A stretch of DNA of 61,376 nucleotides from Opitutia bacterium (lineage in GTDB: Bacteria; Verrucomicrobiota; Verrucomicrobiia; Opitutales; Opitutaceae), in contig CANHJG010000012.1 of assembly GCA_947461205.1 (NCBI GenBank), positions 1-61,376 on the forward strand, given 5' to 3'. The position numbers were made by a program, and so were the translations under genes. How positions within the stretch are numbered: the stretch's first letter is position 1; every line of letters begins with the position of its first letter. Under the pieces are notes generated by a model. It made no database searches. It worked only from the letters and a program-made list of their open reading frames with translations, and was not told the DNA's origin. Positions 49,038 through 59,700 of this stretch are shown here, one piece after another.

Positions 49038-50399
49038 TTACCCGACGGCGTACTGATCGACAAACGCCCGGATCGCTGCGGGCGTCGCCGGGAGCAGGTG
49101 CTTCACGATTTTGCGCGCCTTGAGCGCTTCGAGGCTCGGATGCGTCGGCTCGCAGCCGATCGCGGCGCGGATCGTATCGGGAAACTTGGCCGGGCTCGCC
49201 GTCGCGAGCACGATGCTCACGCGGTCGGGATTCAGCTCTTTAAAACCGCACGCCGTGTGCGGATCCGCCACGTAGCCGTGCTCGCGATAAACCCGCGTGA
49301 TGATGCTCGCGATTTCCGCATCGCTGGTGCGCGAGGCGCTGAACGTGTCGCGGTTGAAGTCGGCGAACGTGTAGGCGCCGGTCGTCTTGAAGGTCTGCAT
49401 CACCTCGCGCACCCGGACCGGATCGCGGCCGACGTTGAAATAGATGAAGCGCTCGAAGTTCGACGCGACCTGAATATCCATCGACGGCGCGAGACTCGGT
49501 TGCACAGTGCCGACCCGGTATTCGCCGGTCGTGAAGAGGCGGTAGAGGATGTCGTTCTGGTTCGTCGCAACTTTGAAACCGCGGATCGGCACGCCCATTT
49601 TCCGGAGCAGCCAGCCCGCGAGCACATTGCCAAAATTGCCCGTCGGCACGACGAACTCGACGTTGCCGCGCTCACTCGCCGGGAGGCGTAGCCACGCGTA
49701 AAGATAGTAAACGCATTGCGCGAGGACGCGCGCGAGGTTGATGGAATTGACGGCCGAAAGGCGGTGGCGCAGGCGGAACGCCTGGTCGCCGAAGATTTCC
49801 TTCAGCGACGCCTGCGCGTCGTCGAACGAACCGTCGACCGCGATCGCGAAGACGTTCTCCGCTCCCGTGCAGGCCATCTGGCGCTCCTGGAGCGGCGAGA
49901 CGCGGCCGTCGGGATAGAGAATAAAAATCGCGGCGCCCGGTTTCCCGAGCAGACCGTGAATCGCCGCGGCGCCCGTGTCGCCGGACGTGGCTCCGAGGAC
50001 GTTGATCGTCTCGCGGCGCACGACGCACTGGTGCGCGTACAGGTTGCCGAGGAGTTGAAGCGCGAAGTCCTTGAACGCGAGGGTCGGCCCGTGGAAGAGC
50101 TCGAGCACGTAGAGATTCTTTCCGAGTGGCTTCAGCGGCGCGATCGCGGGATCGGCAAACGCCGTGTAGCTCGCGGTGACGATGCGGCGCAGCGTCTCGG
50201 CTGGAATGTCCGTGGCAAACCCGCGCATGAACTCGAAGCAGAGTTCCGCATAGGAGAGCCCCGCGAATGCGGCGAGTTTGCCGGAGAAATCCGGCAGCGT
50301 CTCCGGCAGGAACAGGCCGCCGTCCGGCGCAAGGCCGGTGGCTACGGCGTCGGAGAAGCCGAGGGACGGTGTTTGACCGCGGGTGGAAAGGAACTTCAT
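49038..50399 (-). CDS. thrC: Threonine synthase
   Basis: 453 residues from ATG 50399. It converts O-phosphohomoserine to threonine with PLP. Family features: MKFLSTRGQTPSLGFSDAVA, GLAPDGGLFLPE, the PLP-lysine in FHGPTLAFKDFALQLLG, INVLGATSGDTGAAAI, FVVPTGNFGNVLAGWL, VATNQNDILYRLF and TASPAKFPDTI. It belongs to the larger, fungal/enterobacterial-like class by length. It lies 82 bp after lysC in the run serA-plsY-hom-lysC-thrC. Confidence 0.95.
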   Translation of the reverse strand: MKFLSTRGQTPSLGFSDAVATGLAPDGGLFLPETLPDFSGKLAAFAGLSYAELCFEFMRGFATDIPAETLRRIVTASYTAFADPAIAPLKPLGKNLYVLELFHGPTLAFKDFALQLLGNLYAHQCVVRRETINVLGATSGDTGAAAIHGLLGKPGAAIFILYPDGRVSPLQERQMACTGAENVFAIAVDGSFDDAQASLKEIFGDQAFRLRHRLSAVNSINLARVLAQCVYYLYAWLRLPASERGNVEFVVPTGNFGNVLAGWLLRKMGVPIRGFKVATNQNDILYRLFTTGEYRVGTVQPSLAPSMDIQVASNFERFIYFNVGRDPVRVREVMQTFKTTGAYTFADFNRDTFSASRTSDAEIASIITRVYREHGYVADPHTACGFKELNPDRVSIVLATASPAKFPDTIRAAIGCEPTHPSLEALKARKIVKHLLPATPAAIRAFVDQYAVG

Positions 50400-50481
50400 C
50401 GGGCGTAGCGGGTAGCGGGGAGTGAACAGCTCGCAACCGGAGCCTGCTCGCTCCTCACGGCCCACTCCTCGCTACGGCGGT

Positions 50482-51696
50482 TCACAGTTTTTCCAATTCG
50501 AACGCCTTGTGCGCGACGCGCGCGGCCTCGTCGGCCTTGCTCTTCGCGATCACGACGGAGATTTTGATCTCCGACGTGCTGATCAACTCGAGGTTGATGC
50601 CGGCGCCGGCCAGCGCGCTGAATAGCGTCGAAGCCACGCCGCTGTGCGTGCGCATGCCGACCCCGACGACGGAGAGTTTCGCGATCTGGTCGTCCAGCGT
50701 CACGCTGCCGCCAATGTCCTTCAGCACCGGCGCGAGCGTCCGCTCAACCTTGCCGATTTCCGTCTGCGGGACGGTGAAGGTGAGATTCGCCACACCATCG
50801 CGGCCGACGTTCTGGACGATCATGTCGACGTTGATGTTGGCCTCCGCGAGCGCGCGGAAGACCTTCGCGGCGGTGCCGGGTTTGTCGGCGATGTTGCTGA
50901 CGACGACCTTGGCCTGGTCCTTGTCGACGGCGACGCCGCGGACGACGACTTTTTCCATGTAGGCGACTTCTTGTTTCACGATGGTTCCTGGGTTGTTGTT
51001 AAACGAGGAGCGGACTTCAAAAACGACGTTGTATTTCGACGCGAACTCGACCGACCGGGTCTGCATAACCTTGGAACCGAGGGAGGCGAGCTCGAGCATT
51101 TCGTCGTAGCTGATTTCGTTGAGCTTGCGGGCGTCTTGCACGACGCGCGGGTCGGCGGTGTAAACGCCGTCGACGTCGGTGTAAATCTCGCATTTGTCGG
51201 CCTTGATGGCGGCCGCGAGCGCAATGGCCGTGAGGTCGGAACCGCCGCGACCGAGCGTCGTAATGTGGCCTTCTTCGTTGATCCCCTGAAAGCCCGCGAC
51301 GATGATCACCTTGCCGGCGCTCAGGTCTTTTTCGAGGGGCTTCGCGTCGATGGTTTTGATCTTCGCCTTGGTGTGTACCTTGTCGGTGAAGATGCCGGCC
51401 TGCGCGCCGGTGTAGCTCACGGCGTCGACGCCGATCGCCTCAAGCGCCATCGCGGTGAGCGCGATTGTCTCCTGCTCACCGATGGAGAGGAGCTGGTCCA
51501 TCTCGCGCTCGGGCGGATTCGGGTGGATCGATTTCGCCCGCGCGATGAGTTCGTTGGTCACGCCGGAGCGGGCCGAGACGACGACCACGACTTCGTTGCC
51601 CGCGGCGCGAAACGCCTTGATGCGAGCGGCGACGTTCTTGATGCGGTCGACGTCACCCACCGAGGTGCCGCCGTATTTTTGGACGATTCTGGCCAT
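50482..51696 (-). CDS. lysC: Aspartate kinase
   Basis: 404 residues. It phosphorylates aspartate, the first step to lysine, threonine and methionine. Signatures: VQKYGGTSVGDVDRIKNVAA, VSARSGVTNELI, GEQETIALTAMALEAIG, GFQGINEEGHITTLGRGGSD and EIYTDVDGVYTADPR. Two ACT domains (about 265-400) carry feedback control, probably by lysine and/or threonine. The kinase is separate from homoserine dehydrogenase, whose gene ends 17 bp upstream. An internal second start for a regulatory subunit cannot be excluded but is not shown. Confidence 0.96.
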   Translation of the reverse strand: MARIVQKYGGTSVGDVDRIKNVAARIKAFRAAGNEVVVVVSARSGVTNELIARAKSIHPNPPEREMDQLLSIGEQETIALTAMALEAIGVDAVSYTGAQAGIFTDKVHTKAKIKTIDAKPLEKDLSAGKVIIVAGFQGINEEGHITTLGRGGSDLTAIALAAAIKADKCEIYTDVDGVYTADPRVVQDARKLNEISYDEMLELASLGSKVMQTRSVEFASKYNVVFEVRSSFNNNPGTIVKQEVAYMEKVVVRGVAVDKDQAKVVVSNIADKPGTAAKVFRALAEANINVDMIVQNVGRDGVANLTFTVPQTEIGKVERTLAPVLKDIGGSVTLDDQIAKLSVVGVGMRTHSGVASTLFSALAGAGINLELISTSEIKISVVIAKSKADEAARVAHKAFELEKL

Positions 51697-51713
51697 GGAG
51701 GTTTTGCGAAAAA

Positions 51714-53036
51714 CTAGTCGTTGAAATCGCCGATGCGGAGGAGCACCGGTTCGTCGAGGACGGCGGCGAGGGCGCCGAGTTGCTTGAGCGTGGCGTGCAT
51801 CGCCTTCTCGTTGCTCTGGTGCGTCGTGAGCACGAGCGAGGCGGCGCCGACGGTGTCGGCGGGATTCTGGATGACGCTGGCGATGCTGACGTGGTGTTTC
51901 GCCATGACCGAGGCGACGCGCGCGAGCACGCCGGGCTGGTCTTTGACCGTGAGGCGAAGGTAGTAACGCGAGCGGATGTGCTCGGGGGGGGCGAGGCGTT
52001 TCTCGTGGCGTGGCGCGGGAACCGCTTCGCCGATGAAGTGCGCGCCTTTGCCGTGTTTGATGAGCGCCACGGCGTCGGCGATATCGCTGATCACCGCGCT
52101 CGCGGTGGCGTCCTGACCGGCGCCACGACCGCTGTAGAGGGTGGTGCCGACGACGTCGCCGGTGACGGAGATCGCGTTGAACACTCCGCTGACGTTGGCA
52201 ATGACGTTGCCCTCGGGGAGGAGCGTCGGGTGCACGCGCACGCAGAGTTCGTTTTTCGCGAAGTCGCGCGTGATGACGGCGAGAAGCTTAATGCCGAAGC
52301 CGAGCGTGGCGGCATTCTTGAAATCCGCCGGCGTGATGCGCGAAATCCCTTCGACAATCATCTGGTCGGTCTTCACCCACACGCCGTGCGCGAGCCACGC
52401 GAGCACGCTGGCCTTGTGCGCGGTGTCCCAGCCGTCGACATCGAGCGATTCGTCGGCCTCGGCATAGCCGAGGCGCTTCGCGTCCGCGAGCACGCTGGCG
52501 TAGGGCGCGTCGCGGTCCTCCATCTGCGTGAGGATATAATTACACGTGCCGTTGAGGATGCCGTAAATGCGCGGGAACCGATTTGCGACGAGACCCTCGC
52601 GGAGGGCTTTGATGATCGGAATCCCCCCGGCGACCGAGGCCTCGAAGAAAAAGTGGCCGCCGTGCTGGCGAGCGACGGCGAAAATCTCCGCGCCATGCTC
52701 GCAGATGAGGGCCTTATTGGCGGAGACGACGATCTTGCCCTGACGCAGCGCGGCGAGCGTGACTTTGCGCGCCAGCGTCGTGCCGCCCATGAGTTCGCAC
52801 ACGACGTGGATCGCGGGGTCGTTGGCGATGGAGAGCGGATCGTCCGTGAGTTTGGCGGCAGGTACTTTGAACGGGCGGGCCTTCGCGAGGTCGCGCACGG
52901 CAGCGCGCGCGAGGTTGAGCTTCACGCCGAGGCGTGACTCGAGTTCGGCGAGATTGGCCGAGAGATGCTTCCATACGCCCTGCCCGACGGTGCCGAAGCC
53001 GCAGAGGCCGATATTGATCGTGATGGGTTCGCTCAT
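51714..53036 (-). CDS. hom: Homoserine dehydrogenase
   Basis: 440 residues. It reduces aspartate semialdehyde to homoserine. The NAD(P) loop is GLCGFGTVGQGVWKHL, and HVVCELMGGTTLA and VSANKALICEHGAE follow. FFEASVAGGIPIIKALREGL, LNGTCNYILTQM and YAEADESLDVDGWDTAHKAS are the catalytic-domain signatures. An ACT domain (about 360-435) gives feedback control, probably by threonine. The stop is 17 bp before lysC; the start overlaps the plsY stop by 4 bp. Confidence 0.96.
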   Translation of the reverse strand: MSEPITINIGLCGFGTVGQGVWKHLSANLAELESRLGVKLNLARAAVRDLAKARPFKVPAAKLTDDPLSIANDPAIHVVCELMGGTTLARKVTLAALRQGKIVVSANKALICEHGAEIFAVARQHGGHFFFEASVAGGIPIIKALREGLVANRFPRIYGILNGTCNYILTQMEDRDAPYASVLADAKRLGYAEADESLDVDGWDTAHKASVLAWLAHGVWVKTDQMIVEGISRITPADFKNAATLGFGIKLLAVITRDFAKNELCVRVHPTLLPEGNVIANVSGVFNAISVTGDVVGTTLYSGRGAGQDATASAVISDIADAVALIKHGKGAHFIGEAVPAPRHEKRLAPPEHIRSRYYLRLTVKDQPGVLARVASVMAKHHVSIASVIQNPADTVGAASLVLTTHQSNEKAMHATLKQLGALAAVLDEPVLLRIGDFND

Positions 53037-53671
53037 GAGTGGGGGGCGGCGGCCTTTTTCTGGCCGACTTTGCTTTCGGTGCCGGCGCGGATGCGCGCAA
53101 GATTGGCGCGGTGGCGGTAGATCACAAACGCGGCCGCCATCGCCGCGAGCGAGATGACCGGCGAAGGCTGCTTGAACGCAAACGCCGCGAAGGGCAGCGA
53201 AGCGGCGCCGAGCATTGAGGCCAGAGAAACGTAGCGGGAAAGCGCGAGCGTCAGGCCGAAGACCACGAAGCCGATGCCCATGCCGAGGGGAAACAGCACC
53301 AGAAAGCCGCCGGCGCCGGTGGCGACGCTCTTGCCGCCTTTAAACCGGGTGAAACAGGAAAAGCTGTGACCCAGCATGGCGGCGACGAGCCCGGTGATTT
53401 CGAGCGGAAGCAGATCTGCCGGCGCGAGGTTTCCACCGTTCCGACCAAGGACGATCATCCAGCCCACCGCCAGCGCCCCTTTCGCCGCATCCAGCAACAG
53501 CACCAGATTCCCCGGCCCGTGCCCGAGCACCCGGCGGACGTTGGTCGCACCCGGGTTTTTGCTGCCGACTTCAAAGATGTTCACGCCCTTCGCCTGCGCG
53601 ACGACGTAGCCGAAGGGCAGTGCGCCCAACAGATACCCCACGACGGCAGCGAGGAGGAGCGATAAGATCAT
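53033..53671 (-). CDS. plsY: Acyl-phosphate:glycerol-3-phosphate acyltransferase PlsY
   Basis: 212 residues with about five membrane segments. Family features: GYLLGALPFGYVVAQAKGVN, GSKNPGATNVRRVLG, LGHSFSCFTRFKGGKSVATG and AFVIYRHRANLARIRAGTE. It transfers an acyl group from acyl-phosphate to glycerol-3-phosphate, the first step of phospholipid synthesis. plsX is not in the window. It sits between serA (20 bp) and hom (4-bp overlap), an odd place for a lipid gene inside an amino acid operon. Confidence 0.95.
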   Translation of the reverse strand: MILSLLLAAVVGYLLGALPFGYVVAQAKGVNIFEVGSKNPGATNVRRVLGHGPGNLVLLLDAAKGALAVGWMIVLGRNGGNLAPADLLPLEITGLVAAMLGHSFSCFTRFKGGKSVATGAGGFLVLFPLGMGIGFVVFGLTLALSRYVSLASMLGAASLPFAAFAFKQPSPVISLAAMAAAFVIYRHRANLARIRAGTESKVGQKKAAAPHS

Positions 53672-53691
53672 GCGCGCGGATCAGAGGGCGG

Positions 53692-55281
53692 TTACAACTG
53701 CACAAACTTTGCCAGCTTGATCGCGGCGTGGCCCTTGATGACCGACCGGGCCGACTCGCTCGGCTCGGTGTCGACGCGCACCACCATGTACGCGGTGCCG
53801 CCGGGCGTGAGGCGCGAGAGCGACATGTCGGCGATGTTCACTTTGTCCTGGCCGAGGATGGTGCCGATCGTGCCCACCATGCCGGGCTGGTCGAGATTCT
53901 CGAGGACGAGGAGTTTGCCCTCGGCGGCGACTTCGACCTCGCGGCCGTTGATGCTGACGATGCGCGGTTGGTTGCTCTTGCCAATAAACGTGCCCGACGC
54001 GGAGAACGTGATGTTGTCCGGCGTGATCGCCTCGACGCGGATGAGTTCCGAATAACCGGAATCGTCCGTCGATTTCACGATCTCGGCGCGGACTCCGAGA
54101 CGCTCGAGCGCGACGGGAGCGTTCACAAAGTTCACGGCGTCGCCGCTGATGCGGCGGAGGAAGCCGCGCTGGATCGCGCGCGTGACGGCGTTTACGTCGA
54201 GGTCGACGATCTTGCCCCAATACGTGATCCGCAGCGTCGCGATCTGCGGCGGCGCGATCTGTTGCACCAGCGTCCCGAGCTTGCCGCCGAGATCAATCGA
54301 GGGTCCGAGTACCTTCACGGCGTTGGCGTCCATCGAGGGCATGTTCACGGCATTGCGGATCACGCCGCCGTTGAGGACGTCGGCGATCTGCTCGGCCACT
54401 TCGATGCCGACCGCTTCCTGGGCCTCGGTGGTGGAGGCGCCGAGGTGGGGCGTGAGCACGACGTTGGGGAGCGTGCGGAGTTCGCTGTCCTTGGCGAGCG
54501 GCTCTTCCTCGAAAACATCGAGGCCGGCGGCGGCGACCTGGCCGGATTTGAGTGCGGCGATGAGGGCCGTTTCCTTGATGATGCCGCCCCGGGCGCAGTT
54601 GAAGATCCGGAGCCCCTTCTTGCATTTTTCGAACGCCGCCTCGTCGATCATATGGTGCGTGTCGTCCGTCATCGGCATGTGCACCGTGATATAGTCGGCT
54701 TGCGCGAGGAGCTCGTCGAGCGTGACGCCCTCGACCTGCATGGCCTTGGCGCGGCTCGGCGCGAGATAGGGATCGTAGGCGAGCACCTTCATCCCGAAGG
54801 CCTGCGCGCGCTTCGCGACCTCGGCTCCGATGCGGCCGAGGCCGATCACGCCGAGGGTTTTCTTGAAGAGCTCGATGCCGGAAAAATTCTTCCGGTCCCA
54901 TAGGCCGGCCTTCATCGACGCGGCGGCCTGCGGCACGGGACGCGCCCCGCAGAGGATGTGCGTGAAGGTCAGCTCAGCGGTCGCCACCGTGTTGCCCGAG
55001 GGCGTGTTCATCACGATCACCCCGCGCTCGGTCGCGGCCTCGACATCGACGTTGTCTACGCCGACCCCGGCGCGGCCGACGACTTTGAGCAATGGCGCGG
55101 CGGCGAAAACGGCCGCCGTGATCTTGGTTTCCGAGCGAACCGCAATCGCGTGCACGTCCTTGACGAGTTCCAGAATCTTCTCCGGGGACGAGCCGTAGGC
55201 CTCAATGACTTCAATGCCGGGCTGCTGGCGCAGGTAGGCGACTCCTTTGGGTGAGATCTTATCGGCGACGAGGACTTTCAT
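53692..55281 (-). CDS. serA: D-3-phosphoglycerate dehydrogenase (long, ACT-containing type)
   Basis: 529 residues from ATG 55281. It commits 3-phosphoglycerate to serine. Signatures: VVGRAGVGVDNVDVEAATER, VIGLGRIGAEVAKRAQAFGM, NCARGGIIKETALIAALKSG, PLAKDSELRTLPNVVLTPHL with catalytic His. After about residue 315 come the intervening (ASB) domain, and a C-terminal ACT domain (LLVLENLDQPGMVGTIGTIL) for possible serine feedback. It is the first gene of the serA-plsY-hom-lysC-thrC run and is divergent from the RND efflux genes (254 bp). Confidence 0.97.
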   Translation of the reverse strand: MKVLVADKISPKGVAYLRQQPGIEVIEAYGSSPEKILELVKDVHAIAVRSETKITAAVFAAAPLLKVVGRAGVGVDNVDVEAATERGVIVMNTPSGNTVATAELTFTHILCGARPVPQAAASMKAGLWDRKNFSGIELFKKTLGVIGLGRIGAEVAKRAQAFGMKVLAYDPYLAPSRAKAMQVEGVTLDELLAQADYITVHMPMTDDTHHMIDEAAFEKCKKGLRIFNCARGGIIKETALIAALKSGQVAAAGLDVFEEEPLAKDSELRTLPNVVLTPHLGASTTEAQEAVGIEVAEQIADVLNGGVIRNAVNMPSMDANAVKVLGPSIDLGGKLGTLVQQIAPPQIATLRITYWGKIVDLDVNAVTRAIQRGFLRRISGDAVNFVNAPVALERLGVRAEIVKSTDDSGYSELIRVEAITPDNITFSASGTFIGKSNQPRIVSINGREVEVAAEGKLLVLENLDQPGMVGTIGTILGQDKVNIADMSLSRLTPGGTAYMVVRVDTEPSESARSVIKGHAAIKLAKFVQL

Positions 55282-55535
55282 GGAGAAAATGACCTCAAGG
55301 GAAAGGTCGGCGCTTCCGTCTAGCAAGGAAAAGGTTTGGCCTATGACGAGGGCGCCGGGGCGGGAATTATGTTTTAGCCGTGCGGCGGCGAATTCCGCGA
55401 AAGGCGGCTTGCCGGATGAGATTTCGCCCGGCAGTTTCCTCCGCGCTTCTGACGCAACCTACCCTCCTCGAAAACGTCCTGCTGCGCAGAGCGGCCTTCG
55501 CCCGCCGCCATCGCCGCTTCTCTTTCCCCTCCCTC

Positions 55536-56795
55536 ATGATTCTCACGCCGTCCTCCCGATCCCCTCGCGCCTCTGCCCTGCTTCGCGGCTCCCGCCTCCC
55601 GTTCCTTCCGTTAATCGCCCTGCTCGCTTGCCTCACCGGTTGCGGCGAAAAGGCCGCCGCCCCCGCCGGAGGAGGCGCCGGCGGCAAAAAGGGCGGCGGC
55701 GCGGCGGCCCCAGTCTATGTGGGCCAGGCGCAGACGAAAATTGTTCCGTTGGTGATCGAGGCCATCGGCGCCGTCGAACCCATCCGCACCACCACCGTTC
55801 GCTCCCAGGTCACCGGCACGCTCGTGAAGATCGCGATCAAGGAAGGTCAGACGGTCAAGGAAGGCGACCTGCTGTTCGAAATCGATCCGCGTCCGTTCGA
55901 AAACGCCCTGCGCGCCGCCGAGGCCGATCTCCAAAAGGCCAAGGTCCAGCTCGAAACCGCCCGCACCCAGGTGGCCCGCTATCGCTCCCTCACCACCGAT
56001 CAGATGGTGTCCAAAGAGCAGTTCGAAAAAATTTCCGACACCGCCCGCAATCTCGAATCCGAGGTGCAGTCCGACGAGTCGCGCCTCGCCACCGCCAAGC
56101 TCCAGCTCGACTACTGTTCCATTCGCGCGCCGCTCGCCGGCCGCACCGGCAACATCCCGGTACACGAAGGCGATCTCGTCCGCGTCAATGAGGCCGGCGG
56201 TCTCCTCGTCACCATCCATCAGGTCAGCCCGATTTACGTCACCTTCGGCGTGCCCCAACAATACTTCGGTTCCGTCGTCAGCTACCGGGCGACCGGCACG
56301 CTCAATGTCGCGGTGATCCCTCCCGGCCTGGAAGAAAAACCCGAATACGGCGATCTCACTTTTATGGACAACACGGTCGATTCGGCCACCGGCACGTTGA
56401 AGCTCAAGGGCACTTTTCCCAACACCGCCCAGCGCCTCTGGCCGGGGCAGTTTGCCACGGTCACCGTCACCCTCGCCTCCCCCGAAGTCCTCACGGTGGC
56501 CAGCAGCGCGATTCAAACCTCCCAGACCGGCCAATATGTTTACGTCGTCAAATCCGACAAGACCGCCGAACTCCGCCCCGTGGTCGTCGAGCGCCTCTCC
56601 CAGCCCGACGCCGTGATCAGCAAGGGCCTCACCGCCGGCGAGACGGTTGTCACGGACGGACAACTCCGTGTCATTCCCGGCAAACCCGTTGACGTCAAAG
56701 ACGCTGCCGCCCCGAGCGGCGGCGCTCGCGCCGGCAAGAGCGGCGAGGGCAAGGGCGAAGGCAAAAAGAAAGACAAAGAGAAGAAAGCCTCATGA
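55536..56795 (+). CDS. RND efflux periplasmic adaptor lipoprotein
   Basis: 419 residues from ATG 55536; an open frame further upstream is unlikely. The lipobox LLACLTGC puts the lipidated Cys at residue 36. A Gly/Ala-rich linker precedes the adaptor core: the lipoyl half (TTVRSQVTGTLVKIAIKEGQ; VKEGDLLFEIDPRPFENALR), the coiled-coil hairpin (about 125-190) and the second lipoyl half (LDYCSIRAPLAGRTGNIPVH). The tail is Lys/Gly/Glu-rich. It links the inner-membrane pump to an outer-membrane channel. Its stop overlaps the pump start by 4 bp. No TolC-like channel gene is in the window. Confidence 0.95.
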   Translation: MILTPSSRSPRASALLRGSRLPFLPLIALLACLTGCGEKAAAPAGGGAGGKKGGGAAAPVYVGQAQTKIVPLVIEAIGAVEPIRTTTVRSQVTGTLVKIAIKEGQTVKEGDLLFEIDPRPFENALRAAEADLQKAKVQLETARTQVARYRSLTTDQMVSKEQFEKISDTARNLESEVQSDESRLATAKLQLDYCSIRAPLAGRTGNIPVHEGDLVRVNEAGGLLVTIHQVSPIYVTFGVPQQYFGSVVSYRATGTLNVAVIPPGLEEKPEYGDLTFMDNTVDSATGTLKLKGTFPNTAQRLWPGQFATVTVTLASPEVLTVASSAIQTSQTGQYVYVVKSDKTAELRPVVVERLSQPDAVISKGLTAGETVVTDGQLRVIPGKPVDVKDAAAPSGGARAGKSGEGKGEGKKKDKEKKAS

Positions 56796-59700
56796 ACATC
56801 CCCGAACACTTTATCCGCCGGCCCGTGATGACGACCCTCATCACCGCGGCGGTCACCCTCTTCGGCTGGATGGCTTATCAGAAGCTGCCGGTCAGCGAGC
56901 TCCCCAACGTCGATTTCCCCACCATCTCGATCTCCGCCAGCCTGCCCGGCGCGAGTCCGGAAACGATGGCCGCGTCGGTGGCCACCCCGCTCGAACAACA
57001 GCTCTCCAGCATCGCCGGCATCGACTCGATGACGTCGACCAGTTCCCTCGGCAGCACCTCGATCACCCTCCAGTTCAACTTGGATCGCAATATCGACGGC
57101 GCCGCGCAGGACGTGCAGTCGGCCATCTCCGCCGTGCAGCGCCGCCTCCCGCGCGACATGCCCAATCCCCCGTCGTTTCGGAAATCAAATCCGGCGGAGG
57201 ATTCCGTGCTCCTCCTGTCGCTCTCGTCGTCGACGCTGTCCCTCTCCGAGGTGAACGAATACGCCGAGACCATCCTCGCCCAGCGCATCTCCACGGTCGA
57301 CGGCGTCTCGCAGGTCAACGTCTTTGGCTCGCAAAAGTACGCCGTGCGCGTCCGGCTCGATCCGCGCGCCCTCGCCGCCCGCGGCATCGGCATCGACGAG
57401 GTCCGCACCGCCCTCGACACCAACAACGTCAACCTCCCCGCCGGGACCCTCGACGGCACGCACAAGGCCACCACGCTCATCGCCACCGGCCAGCTCAAGA
57501 GCGCCGAGGGCTTCCGCAAGGTCATCGTCAGCTATCGCAACGGCGCCGCCGTCCGCCTCGCCGACGTCGCCAACGTCACCGACGGCATCGAAAACGAAAA
57601 ATCCTACAGCTGGTTCGACCAACGGTTCGTCGACGGCGTCGAGGACCCCGACTTCGCCACCGGGAACAAAGCCACGCGCACCATCACCCTATCGATCCAA
57701 CGCCAGCCCGGCACCAACACGATCAAAGTCGTCGACGGCATCAAAGAACTGCTCCCCTCCTTCCGCGCGCAACTGCCCGCCACCGTCAACCTCGAGATCT
57801 TCAGCGACAAATCGCTCGCCATCCGCGACTCCGTCCACGACGTGAAATTCACCCTCGTGCTCGCCATCGTCTTGGTCGTGCTCGTGATCTTCCTGTTCCT
57901 CCGTTCGGCCTCCGCGACGATCATCCCCAGCATCGCGATGCCCATCGCCATCCTCGGCACCTTCGGCGTGATGTATTTCTTCGGCTTCAGCATCGACAAC
58001 ATCTCGCTGCTCGCCCTCACCCTCTCGGTCGGCTTCGTCGTGGACGACGCCATCGTGATGCTCGAAAACATCGTCCGGCACATCGAACTCGGCGAAACCC
58101 CGATGGCCGCCGCCCTCAAGGGCTCCCGCGAGATCGGGTTCACCATCCTCTCGATGACGATCTCGCTCGTCGCCGTGTTCATCCCGGTGCTCTTCATGGG
58201 CGGAGTCCTCGGGCGCCTCCTCTACGAATTCGCCGTCACGATCAGCGCGGCGATCTTGGTCTCCGGTTTCGTCTCGCTCACGCTCACGCCGATGCTGTGT
58301 AGCCGTTTCCTGAAGCCCGTCGACCATGCGGCCAAACACGGCCTGTTCTACCGGGCCACCGAACGCATCCTCCAGGCCAGCGTCGGTCTCTACGAGCGCA
58401 CCCTGCGGATCTCCCTGCGCTTCCGCGTCGTTACGATGCTGGTCGCGTTGTCGATGGTCGGCCTGACGCTCTGGCTCCTCAATCTTGTACCGAAGGGCTT
58501 CATCCCCACCGAGGACACCGGCCGCATCAGTGTCTCGATCGAAGCCGCCCAGGATGTCTCCTTCGAATCCATGGTCCGCCACCAAACCGCGGTGATGGCG
58601 GCCGTGAAAAAAAATCCCTACGTCGCCGACACCTCAGCCATGATGGGTTCGTTCGGCCGCAGCGGCAGCGGCGGCGGCAATACCGGGCGCATGTATGTCG
58701 GTCTCATCGATCGCGACAAACGCCCCAACGCCACCGTCATCGCCCAGATGTTGCGCGCCGAAACCGCCGGCCTTCCCGGCGTCAAAGTCTTCCCGCAAGT
58801 TCCGCCCAGCATCCGCCTCGGCAGCCGCGGGGCCAGTTCCGTCTACCAATACACCCTCTCGGGCACGGACCTGCAGGAACTCTACCGCGTGACCCCGCTG
58901 CTGCTCGAACGCGTCAAAGAAGTCCCCGGACTCATCGACGTAAACTCGGATCTGCAGATCACGAGCCCCCAGATCATCATCGATATCGATCGCGACAAAG
59001 CCTCCTCGCTCGGCCTCACCGCCCAGCAGGTCGAAGAAACCCTCTACAGCGCCTTCGGCTCCCGCCAGGTCTCCACCATCTATACGTCGACCAACCAATA
59101 CTCAGTCATCTTGGAGCTCGACAAACAATACCAGCGTGACCCGAGCGCCCTCGCCTTCCTCTACCTGCGCAACCGCGAGGGCAAACTGATCCCGCTCGAG
59201 TCCGTCTCGAAAGTCCGCTCGACCGTCGGCCCCCTCACCGTCGCACACATGGGCCAAGTCCCCGCCGTCACGATGACGTTTAACCTCACGCCCGACGTCT
59301 CCCTCAGCGAGGCCACCGCCGAGATCGAGCGTATCGCCCGCGAAATCTTGCCCCCAACGATCAGCGGCACCTTCCAGGGCACCGCCGCCGCCTTCACCAG
59401 TTCGCTCAACGGTCTCGGCTGGACGCTCCTCATCGCCGTCCTCGTGATCTATCTCGTGCTCGGCATCCTCTACGAGGACTTCGTGCACCCGCTGACGATT
59501 CTTTCCGGCCTGCCGTCCGCCACCTTTGGCGCGCTCGTCACGCTTGTGCTCTTCCGCCAGGAACTGAATATCTACGGCTACGTCGGCCTGATTATGCTCA
59601 TCGGGATCGTGAAGAAGAACGCGATCATGATGATCGACTTCGCCCTCGACGCGAAACGCAACCGCCACAAAGGCGCCGAGGAAGCCATCTTCGAGGCCTG

